Shown here: positions 20,365 to 30,157 of the stretch, piece by piece
Layout of the letters: each line of letters opens with the position of its first letter
Numbering within the stretch: the first letter of the stretch is position 1
Source: Clostridium homopropionicum DSM 5847
GTDB lineage: Bacteria > Bacillota > Clostridia > Clostridiales > Clostridiaceae
Length of the DNA stretch: 64,000 nucleotides
NCBI RefSeq assembly: GCF_001263795.1
Contig: NZ_LHUR01000022.1
Span: 62,001 to 126,000 of the forward strand
Direction of reading: 5' to 3'
Made by a program: the position numbers and the translations under genes
Notes under the pieces: model-generated
Seen by the model: only the letters and a program-made list of their open reading frames with translations
Told to the model about the DNA's origin: nothing
Databases searched by the model: none

Positions 20365-21652
20365 AATCCTTTTTATTTTTTAATTTTTCTAATATATCAC
20401 TAAATTTACTTTGATCTACATTAATTACCATATTATCCTCAGGTACATTAGTTGGAACAAATACTATACCTAATCTTTTAGAATTACTCTTATTGCTATA
20501 TCTAATTTCTTCTAGATTACCTGCCGCCCTTTTTATTTTGAACCAAGCTATATTAGAGGCTTCTCTAATAGTTTTTAATATATCATCCTCTTTAAAAATC
20601 TTCCTATGGTTTACTTCTAAAATCATATCCCCGCTTTTTATTCCCATTTGAGAAGCAGGTGAATTAGGAGCTACTTCTAAAATCATAATTCCGTCTTCAT
20701 TGCTCACATACTTTGGTTCCTTATTTACTTCCATATATCTTTGTATATATAAGAAGCCTTCATGAGCGAGTGGCGCAAATAACACTACAAATAACTTAAA
20801 GAAAATATTTAATACAGCTAGTCTTGCAAAAACAAATAATAGAATACTATAACCTATTATCATAGCTCCAGAAGAAAAGGATTTTTCCTTTTTAGTCTTT
20901 GTAAAAGTAACTGCACTATATCCAATAACTCCATAAAAGGGCATTAATAATATTGCAGCATTTTTTATAGAACTATAAGAGGTAGTTGGATTTAAAAAAG
21001 TATTCCAGTTAACTATAGATATCACACTATCAATATTGTAAAAGTTAGAATTTACTATTAAAGCTACAGCTACAGGAATTGCCCAATATCTTTTAAGTGC
21101 AAATCCTCCTATAATTTTATTATTCTTCTTAGTAAATACAGGTATAGAACCTTTGCTTCCATCTAGTATTACTAAAATCCCCTCAATAAAATGCAGTACA
21201 GCTACAAGAGTCATAAGCGCAACTATGTCAATTCGAAGAAACTCTAATTGAGTAATCTCTACATTATACATACCTTTCATTATTTCCAACAAGATACTGA
21301 TGAAGCCCAAAATAGCACCTGAATAAGAAAAACATATAAATCTTGGGCTTATTAGCATTAGAAATATAGACAGTATAAAAATTAATTCAATAGAAGTATT
21401 TTCGCTAAAGGATACACCTAAATATCCTAAGATAATACTTCCTATTAATCCCGCAATTAGTCCAAATATAATTTCAGATATGGTTAATTCAAAAGGAGAG
21501 TTTAATCTTTCTCCTATTATCATCTTTTGAACCATAACTACTTTTTTATTCTGCCTATAGAAGCTTATAGCAAAAATTATCAGTATAAATACATATGGTG
21601 ATGTTACTATAGCATATGCAGTGCTTCTCAGTGCATTAAATGCAATATTCAT
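20363..21652 (-). CDS. Polytopic membrane protein with C-terminal PDZ domain
   Basis: 429 aa. The N-terminal 290 residues contain about eight hydrophobic segments. A PDZ domain (about 300-385) follows, with EDGIMILEVAPNSPASQMGIKSGD split across its carboxylate-binding and core strands, and ends in a charged tail. No protease motif is visible, so it is likelier a scaffold or substrate presenter than an enzyme. It sits 27 bases after ctpA, a neighbour order seen in clostridia. It may cooperate with CtpA at the membrane; this is inference from context. Confidence 0.8.
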   Translation of the reverse strand: MNIAFNALRSTAYAIVTSPYVFILIIFAISFYRQNKKVVMVQKMIIGERLNSPFELTISEIIFGLIAGLIGSIILGYLGVSFSENTSIELIFILSIFLMLISPRFICFSYSGAILGFISILLEIMKGMYNVEITQLEFLRIDIVALMTLVAVLHFIEGILVILDGSKGSIPVFTKKNNKIIGGFALKRYWAIPVAVALIVNSNFYNIDSVISIVNWNTFLNPTTSYSSIKNAAILLMPFYGVIGYSAVTFTKTKKEKSFSSGAMIIGYSILLFVFARLAVLNIFFKLFVVLFAPLAHEGFLYIQRYMEVNKEPKYVSNEDGIMILEVAPNSPASQMGIKSGDMILEVNHRKIFKEDDILKTIREASNIAWFKIKRAAGNLEEIRYSNKSNSKRLGIVFVPTNVPEDNMVINVDQSKFSDILEKLKNKKD

Positions 21653-21679
21653 CTAAGATTATTTCCCCTCTCGCTTCTC

Positions 21680-22936
21680 TTATTTTAATTGATTCTTTAA
21701 CACTTCTATGGCCTTGTTTAATTGAGGATCATTCTTTTTATCATATGGCTTTTCTTGCAATTCCTTAGGATATTTTACCTCTATATTGGGGGCAATGCCT
21801 TTATGATGAATGTTTTCTCCATTAGGAGTATAGTATTTTGAAGTAGTTACTTTTAAGGCAGTGCCGTCTCCAAAACCATATTTTTTTTCAGTAAGAACGC
21901 TTTGTACTATACCTTTACCAAAGCTCTTTTCCCCAATTAAAGTACCAACCTTATAATCTCTTATGGCACCTGCAAATATCTCTGAAGCGCTAGCAGATCC
22001 TCCATCTATTAAGACTGCTAGTGGAAGTCCAATTAGATCTCCACCCTTTGATTTATATTCTTCTTTGTTATTATATTTATCTACAGTTGAAACTATAACT
22101 TTATCCTTTGGCACAAATTGTGAAGTTATGTTGATAGCCTTTGTCAACCATCCACCCGGATTTTGTCTTAAATCTAGCACAAGAGCCTTCATACCTTTAG
22201 CCTTTAAATCACTTGCGATCTTTTTAAATTGCTCATCAGTGTTCTCATCAAAGACCGTTAATGTAATTAATCCTATCTTATCATCTAACATTTCACCAGT
22301 AACTGTAGTTAAAGTAATTACAGCTCTTTTAAGTTTAACATCAAAGGTGCCTTTTCCTTCTCTAGTAATTGTTAAGGTTACACCAGCACCTTTTTCGCCT
22401 CTCATCATAGAAACAGCCTTTTCATATTCTTTAGAGGTTATTTTAGTTCCATCTACCTTCTCAATAATATCTCCGCTTATTATACCAGCTTTTTTAGCTG
22501 GTGAATCCTCAAAAGCAGAAATAACTACCACCTTATCATCTTTAGTTCCTACCTGCAATCCTACTCCTACATAATTACCTTCTGTTTGTGTACTGAACTC
22601 TTTATATTCTTTCTCGTTCATATATACAGTATATGGATCATTTAAAGTTTCTGTCATACCTTTTACAGCACCATCAATCAGAGCATTCTCATCAATTTTT
22701 CCATCATAGAGGTTTTCTAGATTGTCTTTAACTATAAATAACTTCTTAAATTGAGTCAAATTATTATAGTTTTCTTCACTTATTCTTACAGTGCCCTTTA
22801 AAGGCAGCCTTGACCCTAGTATGTAACTAGTAAAATTCGTTAAAATTAAAAATAATACAATAATTAGTCCCCAAATTACTTTATTATCTTTAAAACGCTT
22901 TTTATCTTTTGTTTGATTATCTTCATTATAATCCAA
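21680..22936 (-). CDS. ctpA: S41-family C-terminal processing protease
   Basis: 418 aa: a short cytosolic N-tail, one membrane anchor (about 22-42), a PDZ domain (about 95-185, GVGLQVGTKDDKVVVIS and SPAKKAGIISGD) and an S41 protease domain. The nucleophile lies in GGSASASEIFAGA (Ser near 315) and the general-base lysine in GEKSFGKG (near 337). CtpA/CtpB proteases cleave C termini of exported proteins and in Bacillus activate sporulation signalling. Downstream of ftsEX it may act on wall hydrolase regulators; that link is inferred from context only. Confidence 0.93.
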   Translation of the reverse strand: MDYNEDNQTKDKKRFKDNKVIWGLIIVLFLILTNFTSYILGSRLPLKGTVRISEENYNNLTQFKKLFIVKDNLENLYDGKIDENALIDGAVKGMTETLNDPYTVYMNEKEYKEFSTQTEGNYVGVGLQVGTKDDKVVVISAFEDSPAKKAGIISGDIIEKVDGTKITSKEYEKAVSMMRGEKGAGVTLTITREGKGTFDVKLKRAVITLTTVTGEMLDDKIGLITLTVFDENTDEQFKKIASDLKAKGMKALVLDLRQNPGGWLTKAINITSQFVPKDKVIVSTVDKYNNKEEYKSKGGDLIGLPLAVLIDGGSASASEIFAGAIRDYKVGTLIGEKSFGKGIVQSVLTEKKYGFGDGTALKVTTSKYYTPNGENIHHKGIAPNIEVKYPKELQEKPYDKKNDPQLNKAIEVLKNQLK

Positions 22937-23015
22937 TTAATATCACCTCTTGTATTATGTTACTTATATTTTTACGTTAATGCCTATATAATTATACCTT
23001 AATATTGGAGTAAAT

Positions 23016-23045
23016 ATTAAGGCTGGCTAAAATGCCAACCTTAAT
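23016..23045 (-). terminator. Hairpin after ftsX
   Basis: Inverted repeat ATTAAGG-TGGC...GCCA-CCTTAAT lies just past the ftsX stop on the minus strand. The T-run is modest, so read-through into ctpA is possible. Confidence 0.65.
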
Positions 23046-23053
23046 AATGTAGA

Positions 23054-23950
23054 CTAAACTTTTAAGAACTTTCTGATAGACAGTATACTTCCAAGACCCC
23101 CAATTAATATTCCTGAAAGAACGAACATCCATAATACATTCATTAAGAAATAACCTGGGGTAATTAAATTAAGCATAATTATATTAGAAGTGAGTTTACT
23201 ATATACAACTCCATAAGCATAATATAGAAGTAATCCAGATACTAATGAACCTAATAGACCTATTATTACTCCTTCAATTATAAATGGCCATCTTATAAAC
23301 CAATCTGTAGCTCCTACGAACTTCATTATGTTGACTTCTCTTCTTCTAGAATAAACCGCTAGCTTTATAGTATTTCCTATAAGCAGTAAACAAACTGGAA
23401 TAAGAATTACCAGTGAAGCTATACCTGTCCATTTTACTCCTCTAGTTATAGAAGATATTCTATTAACTAGGTCCTCATTTGCAACAACTCTCTCAATACC
23501 TGGCAAATTCTGAGTTTTACTTACAACAGTAGCTATTATATCTGAATTCTTTACTTTAACTGCATAGGATTCTGGAAGTGGATTTTTTTCATCAAAGCCT
23601 CTAACTAAGTCCTGATTATCTTTACCCAATTGTTCCTTCCATTTTTCTAAAGCTTCTGCTTTAGTTATGTATTTTATTTCAACAATTCCGTCAATTCCTT
23701 GTAATTCTTGCTGAATCTTAGCCTTCTCTTCTGTTTTTATGTCATCCTTTAAGAAAACTGAAACTTCTAATTTTGACTCTACACTTTTAATTACTTCATT
23801 AGCATTTAACATTGTAAGTAGAAAAATACCAAACATTAAGAGAGTCAAAGAAACAGTAATAATAGATGCCAAACTTAAGGTTTTATTTCTTCTTATACTT
23901 TTTAAAGCATCAATTAATGAATATTTTATTGAACTAATCTTCATAGCCAT
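23054..23950 (-). CDS. ftsX: Cell division ABC transporter permease FtsX
   Basis: 298 aa. It has an N-terminal membrane segment (about 22-45), an extracellular loop (about 50-165) typical of FtsX, and three C-terminal membrane segments. Motifs include SIKYSLIDALKSIRRNKTLS and RREVNIMKFVGATDWFIRWPF. FtsX has no transport substrate; it transmits ATPase-driven changes from FtsE to extracellular peptidoglycan hydrolases. It overlaps the ftsE end by 17 bases, with GAGGT placed for the first ATG. Confidence 0.95.
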   Translation of the reverse strand: MAMKISSIKYSLIDALKSIRRNKTLSLASIITVSLTLLMFGIFLLTMLNANEVIKSVESKLEVSVFLKDDIKTEEKAKIQQELQGIDGIVEIKYITKAEALEKWKEQLGKDNQDLVRGFDEKNPLPESYAVKVKNSDIIATVVSKTQNLPGIERVVANEDLVNRISSITRGVKWTGIASLVILIPVCLLLIGNTIKLAVYSRRREVNIMKFVGATDWFIRWPFIIEGVIIGLLGSLVSGLLLYYAYGVVYSKLTSNIIMLNLITPGYFLMNVLWMFVLSGILIGGLGSILSIRKFLKV

Positions 23951-24620
23951 ATCTACCTCTCTGCTCGTCTCTAACTATAACACCCTTCTCAATTGCTATA
24001 ACTCTCTTTTTCATATGATCAACTATGCTCTTATCATGAGTAGCCATAATTATAGTAGTTCCAGCATGATTAATATCATTTAATATTTTCATTATTTCAA
24101 GCGATGTTTCTGGATCAAGATTACCTGTTGGCTCGTCTGCTATAATTAGTGAAGGGTTATTTACAATTGCTCTTGCTATTGCAATTCTTTGTTGTTGACC
24201 GCCAGATAATTCACTTGGAAAACACTTGAATTTATTAGATAGTCCTACCATTGCAAGCACCATTGGAACTCTCTTCTTAATTTCTCTTTCTGAGGCCTCT
24301 ACTACTCTCATTGCAAAGGCTACATTTTCATAAACATTTAAAGTTGGTATAAGTCTAAAATCTTGAAATACCATTCCAATTTTTCTTCTATATAAAGGTA
24401 TTCTATCTCTTTTAACCTTTGTAACATCTTCTCCTAAAACAATAATTCTACCTGTTGTTAAATCTATCTCTTTAAAAATTAACTTTATGAAGGTAGATTT
24501 ACCAGCTCCGCTAGGTCCTACAAGAAATATAAAATCTCCTCTGTCTATATCTAAATTAATATTAGAAAGTGCAAAAACATTATTATCATATATCTTCGTT
24601 GCATTTCTAAATTCTATCAT
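23934..24620 (-). CDS. ftsE: Cell division ATP-binding protein FtsE
   Basis: About 228 aa ABC ATPase: Walker A GPSGAGKST (near 37), signature LSGGQQQRIAIARA, Walker B LIIADEPTGNLD and the H-loop ATHD. It partners with FtsX, encoded directly downstream with overlap, to control wall hydrolysis in division or sporulation. I start it at the ATG giving MIEFRNATKIYDN, the usual FtsE N terminus, with GGGAG about 11 bases upstream. The ORF can be extended 16 codons to 24668 but those residues are not family-like. Confidence 0.94.
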   Translation of the reverse strand: MIEFRNATKIYDNNVFALSNINLDIDRGDFIFLVGPSGAGKSTFIKLIFKEIDLTTGRIIVLGEDVTKVKRDRIPLYRRKIGMVFQDFRLIPTLNVYENVAFAMRVVEASEREIKKRVPMVLAMVGLSNKFKCFPSELSGGQQQRIAIARAIVNNPSLIIADEPTGNLDPETSLEIMKILNDINHAGTTIIMATHDKSIVDHMKKRVIAIEKGVIVRDEQRGRYGYED

Positions 24621-24719
24621 AAAATAATTTTCTCCCATCCTAGTTTCTATTGTAGTCATAGACCACACGTATAATTATAACATAAGAAATCTAAATTTAA
24701 ATTAATATATTGTGAATAT

Positions 24720-25574
24720 TTATTCTTCTATTATATCTTTAAAACCTTCTCCTAAAACCTCATGAGCTTCATTTACACTAATAAATGCTCTATTATCAAT
24801 TTCTTTGATATAATTTTTAAGTTTAATAAACTGTTTTCTGTCTAACACTGTATATAATACACTTATACTATTGCCGCTATATGCTCCTCTTCCTTCAAAA
24901 ATTGTGCATCCTCTATCTAATTCTTCAATAATATATCTATTAATAGATTCATTCTTTGAGCTCATTACTACTACTGCTTTACAAGAATTCAAACCTTCAA
25001 TTACCATATCTATCATAAAGCCATTCAATATTACTGCAAGAAGGCCATACATTCCAAGCTCTGGAGTAAATGAAATTCCTGCGGCAATAGTTACAATTAA
25101 ATCGACAATAAGTAGAGACTTTCCTATATCAAAATGAAAAAACTTACTGATTATTTTTGCTATTATATCTGTACCACCGGTTGAGGAATTTTGATTAAAT
25201 ACCAACCCCATTCCAATTCCACTAATTAAAGTTCCAAAAATTGTAGCTAATAATAAATCATTCGTTACAGCTACATTGCTCGGAATAAACTTATCTAATA
25301 ATGTTATTAAACCAGATAATCCAAGAGCTGCATAGAGAGTTTTGGCACCAAATTTGCCACCTATTACAATAAAGCCTATTATAAACAATATTACATTCAT
25401 AAAAAACATAAGAATACCAACACTTAGCTTTGGTATGAAGTTATTTATTATTATTGCTATTCCTGTAATTCCTCCAGCAGCTATTTTATTTGGTGCGAGG
25501 AAAAATTTTATAGCTATAGCAAGTATTATAAATCCTATTGTAATAGAAAAGTATTCTTTAAGCTTAATTTTCAT
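24720..25574 (-). CDS. YitT-family membrane protein
   Basis: 284 aa: five or six hydrophobic segments in the first 200 residues (YitT_membrane, DUF161) and a C-terminal DUF2179 domain (about 205-278, SKNESINRYIIEELDRGCTIFEG). Many paralogues exist in Bacillus and Clostridium; no transport substrate is established. Features such as GLVFNQNSSTGGTDIIAKI are conserved. It is probably monocistronic, 75 bases upstream of the transketolase terminator region and divergent from nothing. Confidence 0.9.
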   Translation of the reverse strand: MKIKLKEYFSITIGFIILAIAIKFFLAPNKIAAGGITGIAIIINNFIPKLSVGILMFFMNVILFIIGFIVIGGKFGAKTLYAALGLSGLITLLDKFIPSNVAVTNDLLLATIFGTLISGIGMGLVFNQNSSTGGTDIIAKIISKFFHFDIGKSLLIVDLIVTIAAGISFTPELGMYGLLAVILNGFMIDMVIEGLNSCKAVVVMSSKNESINRYIIEELDRGCTIFEGRGAYSGNSISVLYTVLDRKQFIKLKNYIKEIDNRAFISVNEAHEVLGEGFKDIIEE

Positions 25575-25608
25575 AAAAGCACCCCCACAGATTGTAGTTG
25601 ATAAACCT

Positions 25609-25639
25609 AAAAAGGAAGGAGAATCTATGTCCCCCTTCC
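25609..25639 (-). terminator. Intrinsic terminator after the transketolase pair
   Basis: On the minus strand GGAAGG...CCTTCC encloses a purine/pyrimidine-matched inner stem and is followed by TTTTT. It lies 10 bases beyond the C-subunit stop. Confidence 0.75.
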
Positions 25640-25649
25640 CTAAATGAAA

Positions 25650-26591
25650 TTATTTTAATGAAATACCCTTTTTAACTGCTTTAACTATATCTTCAGCAGT
25701 TAACCCATAAGCTTTTAATAGTTCATCTGGTTTTCCACTTTCACCAAACACATCTTTAACTCCGACTCTTATAACTGGAACAGGGCATTTTTCGCTTAAA
25801 ACCTCACATATTGCAGATCCTAAGCCACCAATTATGTTATGTTCTTCAGCAGTTACTATTATGCCAGTTTCTCTTCCTGCCTTAATAATAATTTCTTCAT
25901 CTATAGGCTTAATAGTATGTATGTTAATTACTCTAACCTTTATTCCTTCTTCGGCAAGAATATTATATGCTTCGAGAGCTGAATCAACCATTATTCCTGT
26001 TGCTATAATTGTAGCTTCCTTACCCTCTCTTAGAGTTATACCTTTTCCTATTTCAAATTTATATTCTGGATTATCATTAATAACAGATACCCCAGCTCTT
26101 CCTAATCTAACATAACATGGACCTTCATACTCAACAATAGCTCTGATTGCAGCTTCTGTTTCTACTGCATCACTAGGACATATAACAGTCATATTTGGAA
26201 TACTTCTCATAATAGAAACATCCTCAATTGCCTGATGAGAAGCACCATCTTCTCCAACTGTAAGTCCAGCATGAGTTGCACATATTTTAACATTTAACTT
26301 AGGATAACATATTGTATTTCTTATTTGTTCAAAAGCTCTTCCTGCAGCAAACATTGCAAAGGTACTAGCAAAAGGAATTTTACCACAGGTTGAAAGACCT
26401 GCAGCAACCGTCATCATGTTTGCTTCAGCAATTCCCATATTTATATGTCTTTCAGGAAAAACTTTTTTAAAATCACTAGTCTTTGTTGATTTAGATAAGT
26501 CTGCATCTAATACAACTATATTAGGATATTCTGCTCCTAATTTAGCTAAAGCTTTTCCATAAGCCTCTCTTGTCGCTATCTTATTTGCCAT
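25650..26591 (-). CDS. Transketolase, C-terminal subunit
   Basis: 313 aa, the pyrimidine-binding and C-terminal domains of transketolase as a separate chain. Motifs: GIAEANMMTVAAGLSTCGKIPF (split), HAGLTVGEDGASHQAIEDV and the C-terminal AEEHNIIGGLGSAI. With the N-subunit it forms a thiamine-diphosphate enzyme moving two-carbon units in the non-oxidative pentose phosphate pathway. The ATG overlaps the N-subunit stop by one base. Split transketolases are usual in anaerobic Firmicutes and archaea. A DXP-synthase role is unlikely because that enzyme is fused and longer. Confidence 0.94.
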   Translation of the reverse strand: MANKIATREAYGKALAKLGAEYPNIVVLDADLSKSTKTSDFKKVFPERHINMGIAEANMMTVAAGLSTCGKIPFASTFAMFAAGRAFEQIRNTICYPKLNVKICATHAGLTVGEDGASHQAIEDVSIMRSIPNMTVICPSDAVETEAAIRAIVEYEGPCYVRLGRAGVSVINDNPEYKFEIGKGITLREGKEATIIATGIMVDSALEAYNILAEEGIKVRVINIHTIKPIDEEIIIKAGRETGIIVTAEEHNIIGGLGSAICEVLSEKCPVPVIRVGVKDVFGESGKPDELLKAYGLTAEDIVKAVKKGISLK

Positions 26592-27415
26592 TATACTTCG
26601 CCTCCAATTTCTATCAATGCTTGCTCACATTGCTCCTTACTTGGAGCTGACCCATGCCAAGATGCTTCATCTTCCATGAAAGATACACCCTTACCCTTTA
26701 TTGTTTTTGCAACAATCATAGTAGGCTGTCCTTTTGTGTTTTTTGCTTCCTCTATTGCATTAATTATAGCTTCGAAATCATGTCCATCAATACTGATTAC
26801 ATGCCATCCAAAAGCCTTAAACTTTTTATCAATTGGTTCTGGAGACATAACATCTTGTGTTCTTCCATCTATTTGAAGACCATTAAAGTCAACAAAGGCT
26901 GTAAGATTATCTAGTTTAAATTGAGCTGCTGCCATTGCAGCTTCCCACACTTGACCTTCTTGTAATTCTCCATCTCCTAATAGACTAAATACTCTGTAGT
27001 CTTTTTTATCTAACTTACCTGCAATTGCCATACCTACTGCTGTAGAAATTCCCTGTCCTAAAGAACCAGTAGACATATCAACTCCAGGAACATAATTCAT
27101 ATTTGGATGTCCTTGTAGAATTGAACCAAACTTTCTAAGTCCATTTAGCTCTTCCTTATTAAAAAATCCCTTTTCAGCTAATACACTATATAAAACTGGT
27201 GCTGCATGTCCTTTTGAAAGTACAAATCTATCTCTTTCAGGATCTTTTGGGTCCTCAATATTTACTTTCATTTCTTTGAAGTATAGAGTAGTTAAAATTT
27301 CAACTGCTGACAAAGAGCCACCTGGATGACCTGAGCCTGATGCTGTTAGCATTTTTATTATGTCTTTTCTAACTTCCCTCGCTATCTCTTTTAGCTCTAT
27401 AAAATCTCTTGCCAT
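26591..27415 (-). CDS. Transketolase, N-terminal subunit
   Basis: 274 aa, the thiamine-diphosphate pyrophosphate-binding domain. It shows [34 protein letters not shown], and the ThDP motif [17 protein letters not shown] followed by the NFNG-like VDFNG metal-binding site. It pairs with the C-subunit gene immediately downstream; both are needed for activity. Start at 27415 is preceded by AGGAGGCG. Confidence 0.94.
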   Translation of the reverse strand: MARDFIELKEIAREVRKDIIKMLTASGSGHPGGSLSAVEILTTLYFKEMKVNIEDPKDPERDRFVLSKGHAAPVLYSVLAEKGFFNKEELNGLRKFGSILQGHPNMNYVPGVDMSTGSLGQGISTAVGMAIAGKLDKKDYRVFSLLGDGELQEGQVWEAAMAAAQFKLDNLTAFVDFNGLQIDGRTQDVMSPEPIDKKFKAFGWHVISIDGHDFEAIINAIEEAKNTKGQPTMIVAKTIKGKGVSFMEDEASWHGSAPSKEQCEQALIEIGGEV

Positions 27416-27489
27416 TTTGAACGCCTCCTATTTTCTATCTTTTATTATTATAACAAGATATTGAAAAAAATACACTATACAAAAACTTA

Positions 27490-27510
27490 AAAAGGGCATC
27501 TCTGCCCTTT
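27490..27510 (-). terminator. Intrinsic terminator after mazF
   Basis: On the minus strand AAAGGGC-AGAGAT-GCCCTTTTT forms a compact GC-rich stem with a T-run, two bases after the mazF stop. Confidence 0.88.
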
Positions 27511-27512
27511 AT

Positions 27513-27860
27513 TTATAATCCTATACTTATTAATAATGCCTCATCGACTTTTCTCATATCTTTTTCTGACATATGCCCAATTTTTTCTTTCAATCTCTTT
27601 TTATCCAAGGTCCTAATTTGTTCTAATAGTACAACTGAATCTTTATTTAATCCATACTCTTCAGAAGAAATTTCCACGTGAGTTGGTAGTTTTGCCTTGT
27701 TTATTTGAGATGTTATAGCAGCTATGATAACCGTAGGACTATACTTGTTTCCTACGTTATTTTGAACAACAAGCACAGGTCTTATGCCACCTTGTTCAGA
27801 GCCTACTACTGGGCTTAAATCAGCATAAAATATATCTCCTCTTTTCACTACTATTGTCAT
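27513..27860 (-). CDS. MazF/EndoA-type mRNA interferase toxin
   Basis: About 115 aa of the PemK/MazF fold: [33 protein letters not shown] and the catalytic T of [14 protein letters not shown]. It is closely like B. subtilis NdoA (EndoA), which cleaves single-stranded RNA at a short motif. The likely start is ATG 27860; a GTG at 27872 is also in frame. It overlaps the antitoxin 3' end by about 41 bases in another frame, so translation is coupled. The position after alr is the conserved Firmicute context. Confidence 0.94.
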   Translation of the reverse strand: MTIVVKRGDIFYADLSPVVGSEQGGIRPVLVVQNNVGNKYSPTVIIAAITSQINKAKLPTHVEISSEEYGLNKDSVVLLEQIRTLDKKRLKEKIGHMSEKDMRKVDEALLISIGL

Positions 27861-28140
27861 CTGGAAAATCACTCTCCGCTAGCTTGGCTTCATATTCTTT
27901 TAAATTTAACATATCATCAGCAAAGCCCATTTCACAAAGCTCTAAATTGATTTGTGCCATTTCTATATATCCTTTTTTTAATTCATCTATTTTGCTTGAA
28001 TTTTTTTTGTCTCTTATATATAGTATTAAGGATTCCTTAATAAATTCACTCTTTTTTCTATATTTTTTAAAATATTCTTTATTAGTGTCTTCCTTTAGTA
28101 CTTCATGTGGTATTGCAACTAATTTCTTTGAACTTGACAT
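27820..28140 (-). CDS. RHH antitoxin of the MazF-like toxin (EndoAI-type)
   Basis: About 106 aa: an N-terminal ribbon-helix-helix ([34 protein letters not shown]) and a C-terminal acidic helix region that would thread into the toxin. It resembles B. subtilis NdoAI. Start is the ATG at 28140; AGGAGG is 13 bases upstream, a long spacing that may lower translation. The last 41 bases also encode the toxin start. It lies downstream of alr as in Bacillus. Confidence 0.87.
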   Translation of the reverse strand: MSSSKKLVAIPHEVLKEDTNKEYFKKYRKKSEFIKESLILYIRDKKNSSKIDELKKGYIEMAQINLELCEMGFADDMLNLKEYEAKLAESDFPDDNSSEKRRYILC

Positions 28141-28280
28141 AGAGTTATTAATACCTCCTAAACTAACATAAAGAAAATATGTATATTCCAATTATACTTT
28201 AATGTTTGTCAAAATGTCAAAGAAAACTGAGTTATTTTGTTTCTATGTCCGTATGTATTTTCTTGCTCATATGCTTAAAG

Positions 28281-29444
28281 CTACACATAATTCCTAACCT
28301 TTACGACTTTTCCATCCTTTATGTACACCCTAGGAACCCTTTTAGTTATCATGCAGACTACTTCATAATTTATAGTACCTATCATATCTGCAATATCTTC
28401 TACAGTAATTACTGCATTATCTTTTTCTCCGATTAATATCACTTCATCTCCTATCATAATTTCACCTTTAATGTCAGTAACGTCCACCATGCACTGATCC
28501 ATACATATACTTCCCACCACTGATGCAAACTGTCCATTTATAATTACTCTTGCTTTATTGAATAAAAGTCTTGTGTATCCATCAGCATATCCTACAGGAA
28601 GTGTTACTATAGTACTTTCCCTATCAGCTCTAAATCTTCTTCCATAGCTTATATAATACCCAGAAGGTACTCTTTTTATGTGAGCTACATTAGTTTTTAG
28701 TTCCATAACAGGTTTTAATTTTATCTTATTTTTGTCTACCTCATTTGAAGGATAATATCCATATAATATTATTCCTGGTCTAACAGCTTCAAAGTGTGCT
28801 TCTGCCATTTCCATAACCGCTGCACTATTTCCTATGTGTCTCATTCCTATTTCAAGTCCAGCCTTATACAATGCTTCATAGAATTTATTAAATTCTTCTA
28901 ATTGGTGCTTAGAAAATTCTTTATTTTCCTCATCAGCAGTAGAAAAATGAGAAAATATTCCTGTGACTTCTATATTTGTTAACTTACTTATCTCTAATAT
29001 GTCTTTTAAGCTTTCATCATTAGGCATAAAACCTATTCTTCCCATACCAGTATCTACAGCAATGTGTATCTTTGCCTTCTTATGCTTCTTTTTTGCTAAT
29101 TCTGATAGTTCTTTAGCATAATTGTAGGAGTATACAGTCTGTTGAATATCGTATTTTAATAGATAATCCATTAAACTTGGAGGAGTAAATCCAAGTACCA
29201 TTATAGGGCAATCTATTCCCCCTCTCCTCAATTCAACCCCCTCACTTACCACTGCAACTGCTAGACTTGTAGCCCCATTTTCTAGTAAAACCGGTACAGT
29301 GTCTAAAGCTCCATGACCATAGGCATCAGCTTTTACTACAGCTATAATTTCCTTACTATTAGATATTTTTCTTATTTGTTTCATATTATAGGCAACATTA
29401 TCTAAATTTATTTCTGCCCATACTGGTCTTAAGTGTTTAAACAT
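28281..29444 (-). CDS. alr: Alanine racemase
   Basis: 387 aa, fold type III PLP enzyme interconverting L- and D-alanine for peptidoglycan. The PLP lysine is in VKADAYGHGA (K38-40 region), the catalytic tyrosine in GYISYGRRFRADR-like segment (about 265), and SICMDQCMVDVTD near 312. Length and motifs are family-typical. It lies in the acpS-nnr-lipoprotein-alr-antitoxin-toxin block, which parallels B. subtilis acpS-ydcC-alrA-ndoAI-ndoA. Confidence 0.96.
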   Translation of the reverse strand: MFKHLRPVWAEINLDNVAYNMKQIRKISNSKEIIAVVKADAYGHGALDTVPVLLENGATSLAVAVVSEGVELRRGGIDCPIMVLGFTPPSLMDYLLKYDIQQTVYSYNYAKELSELAKKKHKKAKIHIAVDTGMGRIGFMPNDESLKDILEISKLTNIEVTGIFSHFSTADEENKEFSKHQLEEFNKFYEALYKAGLEIGMRHIGNSAAVMEMAEAHFEAVRPGIILYGYYPSNEVDKNKIKLKPVMELKTNVAHIKRVPSGYYISYGRRFRADRESTIVTLPVGYADGYTRLLFNKARVIINGQFASVVGSICMDQCMVDVTDIKGEIMIGDEVILIGEKDNAVITVEDIADMIGTINYEVVCMITKRVPRVYIKDGKVVKVRNYV

Positions 29445-29481
29445 TTTATTCCCTCCAAAATAGTAATCCTTAATCTTCTGT

Positions 29482-30090
29482 TTATTCTATATAAAACATT
29501 TCCTTTGGTATTTTTATATTAGGTTTAAAATCATTGTAATTAAAACTCAATACTTCATTATCTTTGTAGTCATATATCACTAACTTTTCTGGAAAGTAAT
29601 TTTCTAAATTTACATATAATACAGACTTGCTTATGTTTTGATTGTTTCCCGGTATTGTAAGTCTGATAAGCTGATATTCCCTATTTTCAATAGTTTTAAA
29701 GGAACTAGAAATATCTTCATCTGCATATAATAAAGCTATATATTCATGAATAAATCCCAAATTGTACACGCTGTCAAAATCTTTATCTACAGAGTATACA
29801 AGATTATTATTTAAATCCTTAATTTTAATAGTATTGTTATTATAGATTAATATTCTATCTTTATTTAGTTCTAATCTATGTCCTAATTTACTATCATAAA
29901 ACTGATTTCCATCTGTATCAATTTCTTGCTTTTGATTTTTTATATGTATACTAACTTGACAAGTATAGCTTTTTAAATTTTTCAAAAAATCAATAGCCTT
30001 GTTAGGATCTTTTGCTTTTCTTGTGCACCCAGATAACATTAATAAGCCTAGTATGAATGCTAAAAATAGTATTATTACTTTTCTGTTCAT
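29482..30090 (-). CDS. Lipoprotein, YdcC/LolA-like
   Basis: 202 aa with a lipoprotein signal: MNRKVIILF, hydrophobic core, lipobox LSGC (Cys about 22). The mature part has alternating beta strands (YTCQVSIHIKNQKQ, KILIYN..., YQLIRLTIPG, LYVNLENYFPEKLVIYD) reminiscent of LolA/LolB-like half-barrels. It occupies the place of B. subtilis ydcC, a sporulation-associated gene of the same type. It is probably a membrane-anchored extracytoplasmic protein; the ligand is unknown. Confidence 0.8.
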   Translation of the reverse strand: MNRKVIILFLAFILGLLMLSGCTRKAKDPNKAIDFLKNLKSYTCQVSIHIKNQKQEIDTDGNQFYDSKLGHRLELNKDRILIYNNNTIKIKDLNNNLVYSVDKDFDSVYNLGFIHEYIALLYADEDISSSFKTIENREYQLIRLTIPGNNQNISKSVLYVNLENYFPEKLVIYDYKDNEVLSFNYNDFKPNIKIPKEMFYIE

Positions 30091-30157
30091 TCAAAACCTC
30101 CGAAACATACTTCATTACAATACTATTCTCTGTTAACCTATAATATTCTTAAATAGA

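Noticed and set aside
24720-25574. Transport substrate assignment for the YitT protein
   Set aside because: Family members have no established substrate, so naming one would be invention.
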